Shown: piece by piece, positions 11,851 to 25,135 of the stretch
Layout: each line of letters starts with the position of its first letter
Position numbering within the stretch: the first letter of the stretch is position 1
Assembly (NCBI RefSeq): GCF_905220565.1
Contig: NC_059394.1
Location: 174,001 to 238,000 of the forward strand
Reading direction: 5' to 3'
DNA from: Melitaea cinxia
Lineage: Eukaryota > Arthropoda > Insecta > Lepidoptera > Nymphalidae
Length of the DNA stretch: 64,000 bases
Made by a program: the position numbers and the translations under genes
Notes under the pieces: generated by a model
Seen by the model: only the letters and a program-made list of their open reading frames with translations
Told to the model about the DNA's origin: nothing
The model's database searches: none

Positions 11851-14800
11851 AAAAAAAGTAAAATTTGGAGAGGCTCAGACGACCAAACGGAATATTTTTA
11901 AAATTTTATTAATACATTGAATGTGAAGTTTTCAATATTGTGAAAATTGTTCATGTGCGGGGCTAGTTTGTTTTTATATTTAAGACTTTTTTAAATAATT
12001 TTAGTTCCACGCGTATGTAATAGAATAGCCAAGTTAACAAAGAAAACTAATTTCAATATTTCGCTTCAACCTTCAAGTCAGTTTGATAAAGAATACTTCT
12101 GCCCACATTAGCGATTATAATTGGTATTTATTCCAGCCATATATGTTAAAAAGTAAGTGCATTTTTTGAACCTATGAAAGAGCTTACTTAATTTGAATAA
12201 TGTAACCTCTCGGGCGGACGCGAGCTGGCTCATTCTAATGGTCACAATCGCTGATACAAATTAGCGACGCGCAAACAATAGCCCAGTTGGAGACACGGCG
12301 CCGAGGAATAATTGAGCTCATTGGGCGCACTTCACGGCTGGCGAGGTTTTGTTAGGACAGAGGAGCTAGAAGAGACGAGAGAGGAGTGAGGAGCGGGGAG
12401 CGGGGAGGAGAATGCGGGAGTTAGTGGCATACTTAGCCTCGACAAATTGGTTTAATCGCTTGCCTCTTTGTTACATTAAGCGCTCGCTTTCTTGCGAGTT
12501 GTGAACTTCGAAGCGGCACAAAGCGGGCGCCAAATTGTATGTAAAAACGAATTGTTGTTCCAGGAGTAGTTCTAGAAGTCGTGTGAACGAAATTGTCTCA
12601 TACGTAATCGTTACTAGTTACGAGGACGAGACAAAATATGCATCGAAATTTAACAATATTGTACATATTTACAATTCACAACATAAGAACGAAGTCTTTA
12701 CAGATAGTTACGAGACAAAGCATGTCCGCGTTGAATGGTGCCAAGAACCCTGGTCTTATATTTTTTGACTCTGTTTCTGGAATATTTTTTAAAGAAAAGC
12801 AACAATTTAACGAGGTTGCAGAAAGCGGCGGCTTCTTAGATTTCAGTGTAGAACATGGTCACGGCCGCTGACGGATGCAAGCGGCTGGCAGCGCGCCCGC
12901 GCCCGTGGAGCGCCCGTGCGTCGCTTTACGACCCTTGTCGACTGTCGACCTTATGTAGGTAACTATTCCATTAAGCATACAGAATAAAGAAATATTCTTT
13001 TACTCGTATTTTCAAAGTAACCAACGAATATTAGTGTTAAAGGATCAACTACATCATTAGTAAAAATAAGTGTGTATGCTGCGTTTTAATGATAAGCTGA
13101 CTGGATAGAAAAAGTGATGAAGTACGACGAGTAAAAGCAATGAAAACTAATATATTATAATTATTTATGTATAAAGATAATCTTGTGCTAGGATTTGAAG
13201 GAAAAGTTAAAAAGAAATGTAAACCTCTAATGGGGGAAATTCTGAGACGTGTTTACTTTCCTCATCACAATGTAGCAGCGTGAGGAAGTGACAAAACTCA
13301 AATCGTAATAGTAGGAACGGACATCACATTTATAAACTGTACGGAATGCAGCTGAATAGAACATTAGGTAGACAGCTAAATGGTGATTAAGGAATTACTA
13401 AAACTGAATGAAAAGGAACAACTTAGCTCAAGCAATATATTACGCAATACATTCACAAGTACAAGTTGTAATACTTAGATTTTCTCAGGAACGGCGGGTC
13501 AAAAGTAGTGAAGCGGGTCGCCACCGCGTTAATTGCGCTTATTATTTCCGTGCGAGGCAGCTAAGTAAACGCACTGCAACTTTGCTCATTACCGCCCGCT
13601 ATCGCCGCTACCTCCGCCACCCGGTGAATAGCCGGCGACTCAGAACATTATATTATGTTTATGGTTTAAGTAAAAAATAAAAATAAAAGAAATAAAGGTG
13701 TTTCAACGGCTTCTAGAATAATTAAATCCTGTGTGGAACCATATAATGCAAATACCCGAACGCAAAAATCGGTAGCTTTATAAATGTCTATATGGGTTAT
13801 ACAAACATTCTGCGGAACACAACGAACAAGCAAGTTGGCGCAGTGGTCAGTTTGTGTGACTGGTATGAAAACAGATCAATCTAAATGTAAACAGCCACAT
13901 CACCCGAGTAACTGTGACTAAAATCTGCTAACACAATCAAACTTGAAGACGAAACAGATGACCTGCAAACTAAATTATCCTTTAAGCGTTCTCTGCTGAG
14001 CTTTGATGGTTTGAGCTTCGTCGACAACGCTTCTTTACTGAGGGTTGGCGTGTAATTTGCCTACCAAGAGTAACAGTCACTAGCAGATGTTTGAGATATC
14101 AACGGAACTGTCAGATTTACGTGCTTTCGACGATGTATGCATGTATATTGAACAAAAACAAATAAATATTTTAAAATAACAAATATTTGCTTTGAGCGGG
14201 AAAATAATTAATAGACTAATTAAAATAGAGAATTGCCTGAAGAGACATAAATGGTAGAGTATAAATCATTCGATATGCAGAAGATGTTGGTAAACATTTT
14301 GCAGTTCAAATAGAAATTTAGAGCAAAAACCGTTTCGGAAAACGTATCAAAATTTAAAGTTGCCCGTGGAGGAAATCGTATCTCAGCGAGAGTTATTGAA
14401 TTTTCAATATTCCTAGCGTTTTATTTTATTTAGAGTTCGGGCGAGGCCGGCGCCGCGCGGCCGCGACACCTTCCTCCCGCGACTCTTCACTCTGAAACTT
14501 TGATCCTATCCCGCAGCGGAATGAGGAGGCGACGCAATTCGTTCCTAGAGGTAAAACTACAGTTACTTGTAAGAGGAGTCATTCTTTACGGCGCTGTCCG
14601 AGCTATAACGCAGCCAACGTATAGGCTGACTACCGAATAATATTTTTGTTTACGGAATTATTGTCGAGTGGATGTAGCATGGATGTATTAATATTTTAGA
14701 TCACTGTCAACTTGTCACTGTCGGCCTTTGAAATATTTTTTTTAAATTTACATGAATTAATTGAGTGTATTCTGTGACGATTCATCATAGCACTATGCAG

Positions 14801-14892
14801 CTAGCGAGGCGGTCAGTTATCCATACCGATACACATCAGATGTCTCGAGTAAAGTCATAAAAAGTCAGACATATGTTGTGACGTAAGTTTCT
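11851..14892. other. intron DNA with GC-richer islands
   Basis: Islands at about 12205-12350, 12825-12955, 13490-13640 and 14430-14560 stand out from the AT-rich background and belong to none of the repeat families here. Candidate enhancers; no coding motif seen in any frame. Confidence 0.4.
12355..12412. repeat. purine-rich tract
   Basis: Almost only G and A on the plus strand (for example gaggagtgaggagcggggag). GAGA-type low complexity; possible nucleosome-free or regulatory DNA. Confidence 0.6.
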
Positions 14893-15030
14893 CAGGAACA
14901 CAATACTGCTTGAAAGCAGTATTATTTAGCTGTGATCTTCTGTAAGGTCGAGGTACTTCCCCAGTCGGGCTGCTCCATATTTTAGGCAGGAAATTTCTAC
15001 AGTGTCCTACCTCAGTCATAGGGTGTTCTT
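14893..15030 (-). repeat. dispersed repeat C, partial copy
   Basis: From caggaacacaatactgctt to tgtcctacctcagtcat. Only the part far from the A-tail is kept. Confidence 0.72.
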
Positions 15031-16992
15031 GTTTGATTTTTGATTATTTATATCCGTGAATGTGTGTGGGTAAGAGAGACATGGACTGAAAGATAGAGAA
15101 TTATGCGTGTAATTTATTCATAACCAAAAAATCATCTCGAATTCAACACTAACTATTCTAGTTTTCAACATGAAACTCAGCGGCGTGTAATAAATTGTAA
15201 CAGTAGTCATGATTCAATGAGAGCTCGCCGGCAGCTCGCTCGCTGCAGATAAATAATGCATGCATGTGAGGACGAGAAACGGCGCGCAAGCGATGAAGCT
15301 GCCTTTTTACATTATACGAGTACATCTTAACCCACTTCTGCCGGAGTGGTCGGATTCGTTACTGGGATTTCCGCTTTAATAAACGTGAATTGTGGGCGTC
15401 GCAGCGCGCCTCGAGGTAGCCCGACGTATGGAAATCAGACTAGTAAGTGATAGAACACCTCGCGCTGAACCTGCAGTTTGAGTTTCATTGTGCAAAATAT
15501 TATATTTGTTCGTCTTTACGTATGTTAGATAAGATTTCTTTACCTTTTTGTTTGTAATTGACAGATCCTGAAACTACTAAACCAGTTTTAATGCTTTGAT
15601 TACTAGTCGGCGTCGTATAGAAATAAAGTTGAGTTTGAAACTTATTGTCATGAAATAAATTGGGACTTGGGATGTTTTAGAAGAAATTTCAAGACGCTTA
15701 CAACAGCACGAAATATGATGGTTGATCTTCAACCCTTTATGGGGTAGATATTTCTGCAGATACTAATTACAATGTCCTAGGGAATTTCTTTCCAAATACG
15801 TGCACCGTTTCGACAATGAGCTCAATCATGCATCTGACTACAGCAATAATTAGAATATCTTACGCCAAAGAAATATTTAAACCGGTAATCCTATAGATAA
15901 GTCATACAAACAAACAAATCGTTCCACTTTAACATTGCTAATATATAAAAGTATTTAGGTGAATAATAGCGCGATATTCTTTGGAAGTCGATGTAAGAGC
16001 TCGGCTCGCGGACCAGACGAATGGCGAACATTACTCAGGCTTAGTCGCACCAAATTCGGAGCATATTTAACTTTCATGCGCTTTCTTGGATCTACATAAT
16101 TTGTACACGATGGAATTACCCTGTATTTGTGCCGTGTGTGTTTCTTCGCTCCGTGAAAAGCTTTATAAGTGATAAAATATGTTGTCTTCGGAAAGTTTGA
16201 GACTAAATCACACTTGATCCCTAACATTAATGTTGTGTTCCAGATTCTGAACTATAACAACGTAACAAGTATCACGTTTCACGCAAGAAAACAATCTACA
16301 ATATAAATAAATTTTATTTAAAAAAATTGTTCAAGTAACTCGTGCAGTGCAAACTTTCCTTCAGTCGTACAATACCACTGACGGCGGCTCCATCACAATC
16401 TTTATTTCCAATAAATAAATAAGCTGATTATAATATAGACCAGTTATTATATTCCGCGCTGACGACAATGCCCTCGGGGTAACCTCTATTGGTTTATGGA
16501 ACAATTCTGCGAATTGGTCGAAAGCTTTGAGAACGTATTCTATTCAAGAGAGTTCTCGCTCGCGAATGAAGTGGAATACCAAAATTCCGATCAAATTCCG
16601 GGCTCTATCTATTGTGAATTATCATCGCTCTAACAACAGCCTCTACAAATAGCGCTTCATTATAAAAATGTATAAATAAAATATAGCTTTTTACCAATAA
16701 ATAACATTTTCTGAGACAATACGACGTTTTGTTTTACAACATTTAAGAGGAAATTTGGAATCGAGATTAAATGCTAAATTAGATTTTTTTATTAAAAAAA
16801 TATCTGTTTATATTTTAATAACATCAATATCCTTAACTTTTTCGACTGTGTCGAGATATACGACTCTAGACGACGGTGTTTGCAAAGTTAAGAAATAAAT
16901 CATTTATTTATTAAAAAATTGAAATTAAGAGATTTGTATTGAAAAGAAATGAATACATAAAGCTTTTTATTCGATGTAAGATTATATTAGTA
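15031..16992. other. intron DNA, mostly unique
   Basis: Includes a GC-richer stretch near 15210-15430 and a 90-codon minus-strand frame (15955-16227) with no recognised motif or splice support. Confidence 0.4.
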
Positions 16993-17300
16993 CCTAGCTA
17001 TATCTGTGACTTCGTAAGCGTGGAATTTAACAAAACAATTTTTGTTCAGATCGCAGAGCTGTAAAATACATTTTTGTAATAAAAGTAGCCTAAGTTACGC
17101 CTTATTAAATCAGATATCTGCCAGTGAAAATCCGGTCAAAAAGGTCCCGCCGTTTCAAAAATTAGCCAAAATTGTATAAAATCTTTTTAGTATATGTGCA
17201 TATGATGTATGTAATATAGGTATGTAATTTACTAAAAAGCGGTTATTTTAATATTACAAACAGACACTCCAATTTTATTTATTTGTATAGATGTATAGAT
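16993..17300 (-). repeat. repeat E copy (minus)
   Basis: Reversed copy: tgtgacttcgtaagcgtgga near the start, aagtagcctaagttacgcc in the middle, and cagacactccaattttattt near the end. These match 25136, 56727 and 59696. Confidence 0.68.
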
Positions 17301-18301
17301 TAATATAATTATAATTATTATAAAGATGTGTGGATTTAGTGAGCCCTATTTCATGCAAAATATTACCAATTTACCTAACTGCGGAATTTTTTGCCGATTA
17401 TTCTCTGCAGATTCTGAAAATAAATAATTAATTACAGTTACTTAACTTACAATAAGTCTTTATTTTACCTGTTAATACGTTCACGTTGTTTAAATGGTTA
17501 ATGTCTCGTGGACCGATAGTTGTGTTACAGTACAATGTCACGTCGCTTTGTATAAGTGTTCGCTGATAACATCAAGACAATTAATACGTTTTTTGTAGTA
17601 CTGATAATACAATAAGCAATACTGCTTCTGCAGCAAACGTTTAGTTATCATCCATTTAGTGGTTTGGTTTTCTCTTCCTAATATATGTATTTTAATTACT
17701 CTGTTATGATAGATCTATTAGATAAAAACGTAGCAATAATAATTAATAGACACGAAAACATTCTCCCCAATAATACAAATATATACAAAACAACCTCTTT
17801 CATAAGTCCGTTAAAACAAGGCTGTGTTTATACGATAAAAGAAGTTTTAAAACTATGCCCGACGAGAGGTATTAAAACTAAGTCCTCATAAATGTCGTTA
17901 TAGCATTTTGTGCCGTGTCATCAGGCCGTTAGATCTAAAATCGCGGGTCAATTGTTGAAGTGTTACAATATTCAGGACGCGAAGAGGAAAGAATGGTATA
18001 ATCGAGGGTCGCTATAAATAAGCAATTTCACCCTGCGTGTTGTATCGGAGGATTGGATGCTGGGTGGTATGTAATTGGATGGCTATTAGTTGATTGTAAT
18101 TCAGCGAAGATGGGAGGTAGACACTGGATATTGAAAAATAGATGGTTCATAGGTTGTATCCCGAAATATACACGTATTTTGACCAGTTACAATGAGTCTG
18201 TATATTGACTCTAAATTTTTTTATGTGCTGAGACTGACTCCACCAGATATGTTCGAGATAAGACTAAATTATGAGTGAGGATTAAACTAATACACTATTT
18301 T
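17301..18301. other. intron DNA, nothing recognised
   Basis: AT-rich. The 68-codon frame at 17685 shows no family feature. Confidence 0.45.
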
Positions 18302-18359
18302 TGTACTTCGTCCCTCTGGCTCGGATATTAATATATCCGAGCCAGAGGGACGAAGTACA
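18302..18359. repeat. perfect 58-bp palindrome
   Basis: Arms of 27 bp (18302-18328 and 18333-18359) are exact reverse complements around a 4-base loop taat. The arm includes cttcgtccctctggctcgg. It is not related to the other repeats in the window. It could be a foldback end, a hairpin RNA source, or a replication-derived palindrome. Confidence 0.9.
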
Positions 18360-18664
18360 GAGTGAGATGTGTTAAGATGCCCTCACTGACTCATGTGATT
18401 TGTGCTTTTTTAGCGCACTTGCGCGTGCTTGTCTTACATTCAAAGCGTGCATCCTAACTTCCAATAGGATGTCAAAACTAGGATTGATTATCCACCTTTA
18501 TACCAGGTTTAAGTTACGCATGTGACAGTGGCCTATTTGATATGTGTTCAAAGCAAGCAACGTCGAAGCGAACGTTTAAGAAGATGACAAATAGATTTTA
18601 AATTAAAAACTCTTTGCATATACCAATATGATAATATTAACTCGATTGGATGAGCGTTTTTTTA

Positions 18665-18957
18665 ATTTTTCTTATCACTAGTTCGGCAAGCAAGTGTACG
18701 GCTCACCTGATGGTAAGAGATTACCGTAGCTTATAGACGCCTGTAACACCAGAAGCATCGCAAGCGCGCTGCCTATCCCATCCCTAATTCCCCCTAGGAG
18801 CTCTGGTTACCTTACTCACCAACAGGAACACAATACTGCTTGAAACCAGTATTATTTAGCTGTGATCATCTGTAAGGTCGAGGTACTACCCCAGTCGGGG
18901 TGCTCCATATTTTGAGCAGGAAATTTCTGCTGTGCCCTACCTCAGTTAAAAGTTGGA
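18665..18957 (-). repeat. dispersed repeat C, long copy
   Basis: Same family as 35119-35400 over its whole length, including gaggtactaccccagtcggg and the terminal ctacctcagt. Confidence 0.78.
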
Positions 18958-19825
18958 AATTAAATCATGTCCAATATTAGCTAACGTAATCGCTGTTAGA
19001 TTTATTAGAACAATACGGGAAGCGAAGTCTCTCGCATCAAAGCTGTAATAAAGACGAAGTATTTAATTGGAAAATGAGATGTTTGCGAAGCGTCAAACGC
19101 TTATAAAATTAACTTTGAAAGATAATTTTAGACTTCGGTTCTGGTCGAAGTTCGTGCAGTTGAACGGCGGGTCCCAGTTTGGGCGCCACGGTTCCCTCAC
19201 TAAGCTCTACCCTCGTTGAATTGAGAGCTACAGTGTCTATTAGGGCGCCGGTCGCTCTCCCGCTGTACCGAACCTTTGACAACCGACCCGTGAAATAGCC
19301 TCACTAATAATGTTATATTATTTCCCTCGCACAAAATAACAAAACGAGATATTTCGAACTAACGACGACTAATTTAGATGATTTAGTTTTAGTACAGTTT
19401 AATAGACGAAATGTTTAGAGTGGACGTAACGTTCTTTGTTCAATTATTGAAGTTTTTAATCACATTTTCATACTATTGTATCAAGTACATCATGCATATT
19501 TAATTGTTTAAAACCGACCATGTTAACATTTAGCGGAAAGCGTATTAAAAATCCCGGGAGAGCGATAAGTAGACACGTCGTGGGGGTAAAAACTTCCGCT
19601 ATTTTAAATGGAGGTAACACGTGTGAGTTGCTGTTAAAAGCGAAACAAGAGCAGCAGCGACGAGGCGCGGGTTTATTAGATTTGTGTCACCGGCACCGCG
19701 CCTGCATGCCGCTGTCTTAAACATGCATAGCGTTTCACTTATGGCGTGAACGACGTTCCCTGAAATGTATAGTTACTTCACCTTTATGAATTTGAGTTAC
19801 TGGAAAGAGCTCTTAACATTTTTGA
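18958..19825. other. intron DNA with one GC-richer island
   Basis: 19140-19300 is GC-rich and single-copy in the window. No gene seen. Confidence 0.4.
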
Positions 19826-19985
19826 ATATCATATCAAAACTATGACCGCTTCAGCGGGGATCGAACCCGCGTCTTGACTGACCGTGTCAACGCTCTAGCC
19901 AATTAAGCTATGGAACAATGTACTCGCTAGATCGAATTTTTTGATATGATGATTTTTATATTCGGTCTAAGCGACCGTGGCGCCG
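19826..19985 (-). repeat. element G, copy 2
   Basis: The tRNA-like part is 19917-19847 (71 nt). The anticodon stem here is ttgac/gtcaa instead of ccgac/gtcgg: both sides changed and pairing is kept. The T arm gcggg/cccgc is perfect. The inverted repeat arms near 19830 and 19932-19948 are present but eroded. Confidence 0.78.
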
Positions 19986-22825
19986 TCTATAATGAGTTCT
20001 TTACAGAGACCCGTAACTATTCAAAGTTTCATATTACAATGAAAATCTTTGACAGGAGACGACACCATGCTATTTTTAATATGTACGATTTTTTATTTTT
20101 GTGTTACCAATACATTAGCTCTTAAACTAATAACAAACCGTGATGACCTATAATTGGATTTATTGTTCTAAGCTATCGACTTATACTTTTTAAATATCAT
20201 TCGTTGTCCTTATTATAAATCAACAAACATATAAATAAGCGTTACTCTACGTCAAGTGAAACGCATCATTGTAAGTGGCTCTCACATATACAATAGAAAT
20301 GGAGAACATTTTATTCACCGTTCTGTTCTGATGTTAAGGTACGTTATTGCATTCTTTTGATGTCGAGAGAAAGAAAGCTATTTCTTAGAATTAAAATATT
20401 AATATAATTCACACAGAGTAGAGTTTGCATTGGTTTTCGCTTTATAAATTATTAAACAATAAATGAAAAATAAACCAGAGAGGATTAGTCGGTATTATCA
20501 AGTATTATCCTTTCCGTGTCTGAAAAATATTTTATCGGTAAAGTCAAACGCAGGAGGATTTTTATTATTCTTTTGCCAAACTAAACATTGAGTTTCAAAA
20601 TGGCTCCCGAGCAGAAGGTGAAGAGGCCGTTATTGACTCCGAGGCGTCTTCAGCGAGTTGGAAGCTCGCCAGGTGAGGTCGCGACAAACGGCGCCTCAGA
20701 CCTTACATAACGAGGCACTGACAGCAGTACACTTTAAGCGTTGTTTAAAGTGAGGCGGAAACGATACAAGAATGCAGTTACAGTTTATAAGAAATATTTA
20801 CTTCCTTTAGTATTAGTTACCCGACGTCCGTGTTACTTAATTGTAACTTCACAGTAGCATTGCTCGTGGCAATAAACATTTATAATATTAAATCGTCATA
20901 TTTAGAAGATTGAAACAAATAGCAACAAATTCAAATGATTGCAATCTATACGCTTGTACGATATTGATTGCAGGGGAACCTGAGACGGCTCTTCCGGTAC
21001 GCTGCTACGTTGCTACTAATTCCACCCTCATTACTTCTAATGCCTCCCCTTTAACTGCAACATTAAACGGGAATAATTTGATATTAATTGTAACAAGAGA
21101 AAATTAATATTAAATTAAATAGTGGCATTAACTTAGACAAAGAAGTATTGGTTGTTGCGAGTAATTATTATCGTTTCCGCCCTTTATATCACGTCTCTAC
21201 TATAAATGGATTCTCAGTTGCGAGCCTCGGTCGCTTAATTAATACGCGAAGTAAATGAGTGCTTCGTCACGGTGTCACGGCGTCACGCGGCGCGGCGCTG
21301 ACTCGCTGTCACAAAACAGATTCAATTTGTGTCGCGTTGACACGCTACCGAACGAATTGGAAACACAAACCGTGCTGACGTCGAGATTAGCTCGCTGTCC
21401 GATTATCGTTAGCTAAATAAAAATCCGAAGCGAAAAAATCTATTCAATGTAATTTCCTCTTCGATTTCCAAAATAGATTAAACTACTGTTTCGTTATCAA
21501 TCTGTCGATACGTCGTAGCTTATGTGTTATTAGCTTTTTAATTTTTTATTCTGTATACGATATTGTTTTTATAAGCTGTGAGCTATAACAATAAAACAGT
21601 GTACTTTTCAGTAAAAAGGATTGGTGTGATACCAAACCGTTGAGTTTTAAATGATTCAATTAGTTACCGGCGCGAGGTTGTAGTCTAGTTCACATTGATA
21701 ACGATGAAGGTGCTGGGAGTATTTCACAAAGGATTAAAAACATTACCCTTTAAAAGGATCGACGGATCTTTTGTCTTCGGTCCGAGCGAAGCTTTTAAAG
21801 GTAAAGAAACTAGCGCGTTCCTTTTGTGCTGGTAAAATTGGTCGAGTCATTTGCTTTCGCAATACTTGTTAGTTCCCGAGTGATTACTCGGCGCCTCGCC
21901 AGCCTCATCTGAGGATGTAATGCGCATGCGCCAATACCGAAGAAGATTCGAAAAAGATTTTAAACACGTTGAAACTGATCGACGATACGAGAGTCTAATA
22001 AAGAGCTGCCGCGTTCTATACGCTTCTCGCGTGAAAGTGCAACGCACAAAGGGGAAGGAAAATGGATGCAATTTACGAGGAATTCAAGTCAATGTGAGGG
22101 GGGGGGAAGAGGAACGCGCGGCGTTAATACGATACCTGTTCCGTACAGTGCAGAAGTCAATTCAGATTAACTTTGCCGTAGAAGTAAAGGAAAAGATAGT
22201 CGGCATTAGGAGGATTCAGAAAAAAGCACGTAAAGTAAACGTAGCCACGTGCGTGTTGTACGTGATGAAATACTTCGCTGCTTAATAAGAAGAAAGCGAA
22301 GAGTGTCGTGCGTAATTGTTGTTAAGGTAATCTTATATCTGCACTATCAATTTTGCTTAAGAAAGAATCGACGACTCTATTATTCAAATATATACCCCAC
22401 CTTATGACAATTTATTCTCTGGATTACTTAATGAATACTAAGTACTTACTTAAACAAATATTATACTTGAATTTTACTACTTGGTATTTTGGTAATGTCA
22501 TAACAAATATTTGGAGTTGTTAAAGAGCGTAGCGCGATTATCCATGATCCGCGTGTACGGTGGAGGGTCAGCGGAGAGCGCATCATCGCGGTCGAGTTTT
22601 TGTAATTGTTTGCTTATTATTTTGAACGTGTTATAAACAGAACTATGCGGAATATGAACTTCGATTGAACCGTGTTATATTTTTCGTGTTACAATTTTTG
22701 TTTTGGCTTGTAGGCTTTCAATGGTGTCAAGAGAGAAAAATCAAAATAAAATCAAAATAGATTTATTCAAATAGGTTTTAAAAGCAACTTCGAATCGTCA
22801 TTTGACAGACTACATTTTATTTTAG
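19986..22825. other. intron DNA with a 121-codon open frame
   Basis: A frame at 21920-22285 is open for 121 codons and very basic (MRMRQYRRRFEKDFKH...). It starts inside the palindromic motif tgcgcatgcgcc (21921-21932), which resembles the NRF1/Ewg site. No domain was recognised, and no splice or poly(A) evidence supports a gene. GC-rich islands at 21240-21400 and 22545-22610. Confidence 0.35.
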
Positions 22826-22992
22826 CGCCGTTGCGCTGGCGGTTTCGGGTTCGATCTTTGCAGATGGTATACATTTGCATTGGCCATACAGATGCTTGTC
22901 GTGGTCTGGGCGTTTGTGCTTGGGTATTGTTAATGACACAGGAGCAAATCCTAGTGGCGGAGGTTGAGTGTGAATCCTTTATTTATTATTTA
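22826..22992 (+). mobile_element. SINE family A2: family A head with a different tail
   Basis: The box B-containing head (cgggttcgatctttg) and the cattggccatacagatg segment match family A. After ggtctgggcgtttgtg the sequence changes to one ending gttgagtgtgaatcctttat and an ATT-rich tail. The copy at 28962 has the same alternative tail. Confidence 0.75.
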
Positions 22993-23268
22993 CTAGCTGA
23001 CTCGGCAAACGTTATCTTGCCGCTAAACGCTATTTAAAAATAGGGGTTGGTGGTAGAAGGGTGAAAATTTAGGATTGTATGTATTTTTTAACGCCAAATC
23101 ATAATAAAATAAAAAATTAATAATTTATCTAAAAAATTAGGGGTGGACTACCCTTAACATTTAGGGGGATGAAAAATAGATGTTGTTCGATTCTCAGACC
23201 TACCCAATATGCACACAAAATTTCATGAGAATCGGTCAAGCCGTTTCGAGAATTTTATATATTAGATT
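22993..23268 (-). repeat. repeat E1-type fragment
   Basis: Begins agctgactcggcaaacgtta and includes tcggtcaagccgtttcgaga. Directly abuts the A2 SINE on its left. Confidence 0.6.
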
Positions 23269-23872
23269 TATTTATTAATTTTTGTTAAAATTGAAACTAC
23301 CACCGATTCAGAACGTAGATTTTGCAGATAGGAAACCGGTGCTGTGACTGTTGCGCCAATGCGTCGTCGTCATTTGTTTATTTTACAGCATTGTCAGTCA
23401 TTCTTACGAATAATAAAATTAATTTATGGTATTTTTCATACATTTTTTTTTAAAATACAAATACTAAAAAAAGCAATGTTTTCGTAAGTAATTCACTGGA
23501 ATTAATGAATCTAGGAAAGATAGAGGAACGCTCTTGTCTGGCGTCGAGTAAGCAGTCGCTTGTATCATTATATTTTTAAGAAAAAATAGGTCAAAAATAC
23601 TTTAAAAAACTCACGAGGTATTTCATACCAAAATAGAGGACGTACATATACTCGTATAAATTAGTCGAAGAGATGGTACTTATTTGTGCATGTACAACCT
23701 ACGCATAATCAAAAGCATACGATGTATATAAGAGTCAACTTCTTGTTTTTGTAAATTTGAGATAGTATTCTTTTAATTAACTGTATTTGCAAAGTAGAGC
23801 GACAGATAAAAAGGTATAACGCGTTCTTGAATATATTTTATCTATCGGATGTCATATTCGAGCTAAGGAGTC

Positions 23873-24005
23873 ACCAACCCGCCTGCCCAGCGTGGTGACT
23901 ATGGGCAACACACATTCACGCCATTTTTGGCGTGAACTTGTTGAGGCCAATGTCCAGGTGTGAACTGCAATAGGCTGAAATGATGACGACGATGATGATG
24001 ATGAT
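23873..24005 (+). repeat. dispersed repeat B, 5'-truncated, with GAT-rich tail
   Basis: Covers agtcaccaacccgcctgccc to aggctgaaatgatgacg, then a gatgatgatgat run. The microsatellite tail shows the 3' end of the family. Confidence 0.78.
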
Positions 24006-24663
24006 AGAACATGGCGTGTTGTATTATGACCGTGAACTTCCTCAATAAGCAAGATTTGTAACGCAAACAGAAATGCAAATATAAAACAACATAAAGTGTA
24101 TCCTGTAATAGCAATCACAGATAAATTAAAAGTGTCTCGGGAACAAAGGCGCGGACGAGAGATATACCTACATAATGAGAACGGGTCCGGCGCGTGATCT
24201 TTTAAAAGATTACATTTACATATTTCTCATTCCGCGCCGAAGTTTTTGTTAACGGACGAACGATACGAGCGCCATTGTTTAGAAGAATGGCGCTGGAAGG
24301 CTTACTGTCGGCGAAGGTCGATCTTTAAATTATTAATCTTGTTAGGTTGTTTGTGCACGTTCAATCTCACACTCTATGGAGATTTTACTTAGCTACGAAA
24401 GTTAAGCCAGGACGTTCTCTTGATGTTCAAGATGAAGTAGTGTCATTAATAATAAATTACACATCATGCAGATTTTAAAGAAACTCCATCAAGAACCAGT
24501 CTATTTAATACATATGTAATATAAATCATCTTATCGAATATACCTGAGAATAAACACATTTTTGTCAATATATTGTATTTGTCAGCAAATGTTATTTCAA
24601 TTCATATTGTCTGTGTATTTAGCTTTGAGACTTGGCAGTTTATGTTTGAAAATGGTAAATATT

Positions 24664-25110
24664 AGGTCAGGGAAAAAGTTTCCGTATAATATACCTGTAG
24701 AAATCGAAGGTAAGATTTTACATTAATTATAATATATATGTACCATTTTGCTCGATAATTTGCGGCCATCTCGTAGGTAGGGAAAGGATTCCGTTGCTGT
24801 AGAAATTTTGGGACTTCTAATTAAAGAACCGACAAGTAGTTTTTGACAGTCCTCTCTTTAAGTTGACATCAGGTTTATCTATAACTATAATAAGCGAAAT
24901 GTATCGTTGAGATCAAAATTTCCTGACTGAAGAAAATGCTTAAACCAATTTTCTGCTACTCTTACTTGCACTGCATTAGAGACATAAACGTCACAATTGT
25001 TTTTCGCGGCTTGAGCCGTATTTTTCCTTTCTTTAAAGTGAAACTTTAAAATATGACATTGACATTTTAATGTCACCTTTTCATGGTATCAAAATCAGCT
25101 AGTCATAAAC
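24664..25110 (-). pseudogene. internally deleted mariner transposon remnant
   Basis: On the minus strand, 25076-24885 encodes a mariner transposase N-terminus (ILKFHFKERKNTAQAA, then VRVAENWFKHFLQSGNFDL), the helix-turn-helix that binds the terminal repeats. Only about 110 bp later, 24772-24737 encodes the mariner C-terminal signature RWPQIIEQNGTY. The DD34D catalytic core between them is deleted. The 24664-24690 end (aggtcagggaaaaagtttcc) looks like a terminal repeat. The matching repeat at the other end was not found, and repeat E starts near 25136. The remnant is non-autonomous and probably dead. Confidence 0.8.
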
Positions 25111-25135
25111 AATACGTCGAATTTTTTTTAAAAAC

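Noticed and set aside
15955..16227. 90-codon minus frame as a possible host exon
   Set aside because: No Ig or other domain features, no fitting splice sites noticed, and Dpr exon phases already join without it.
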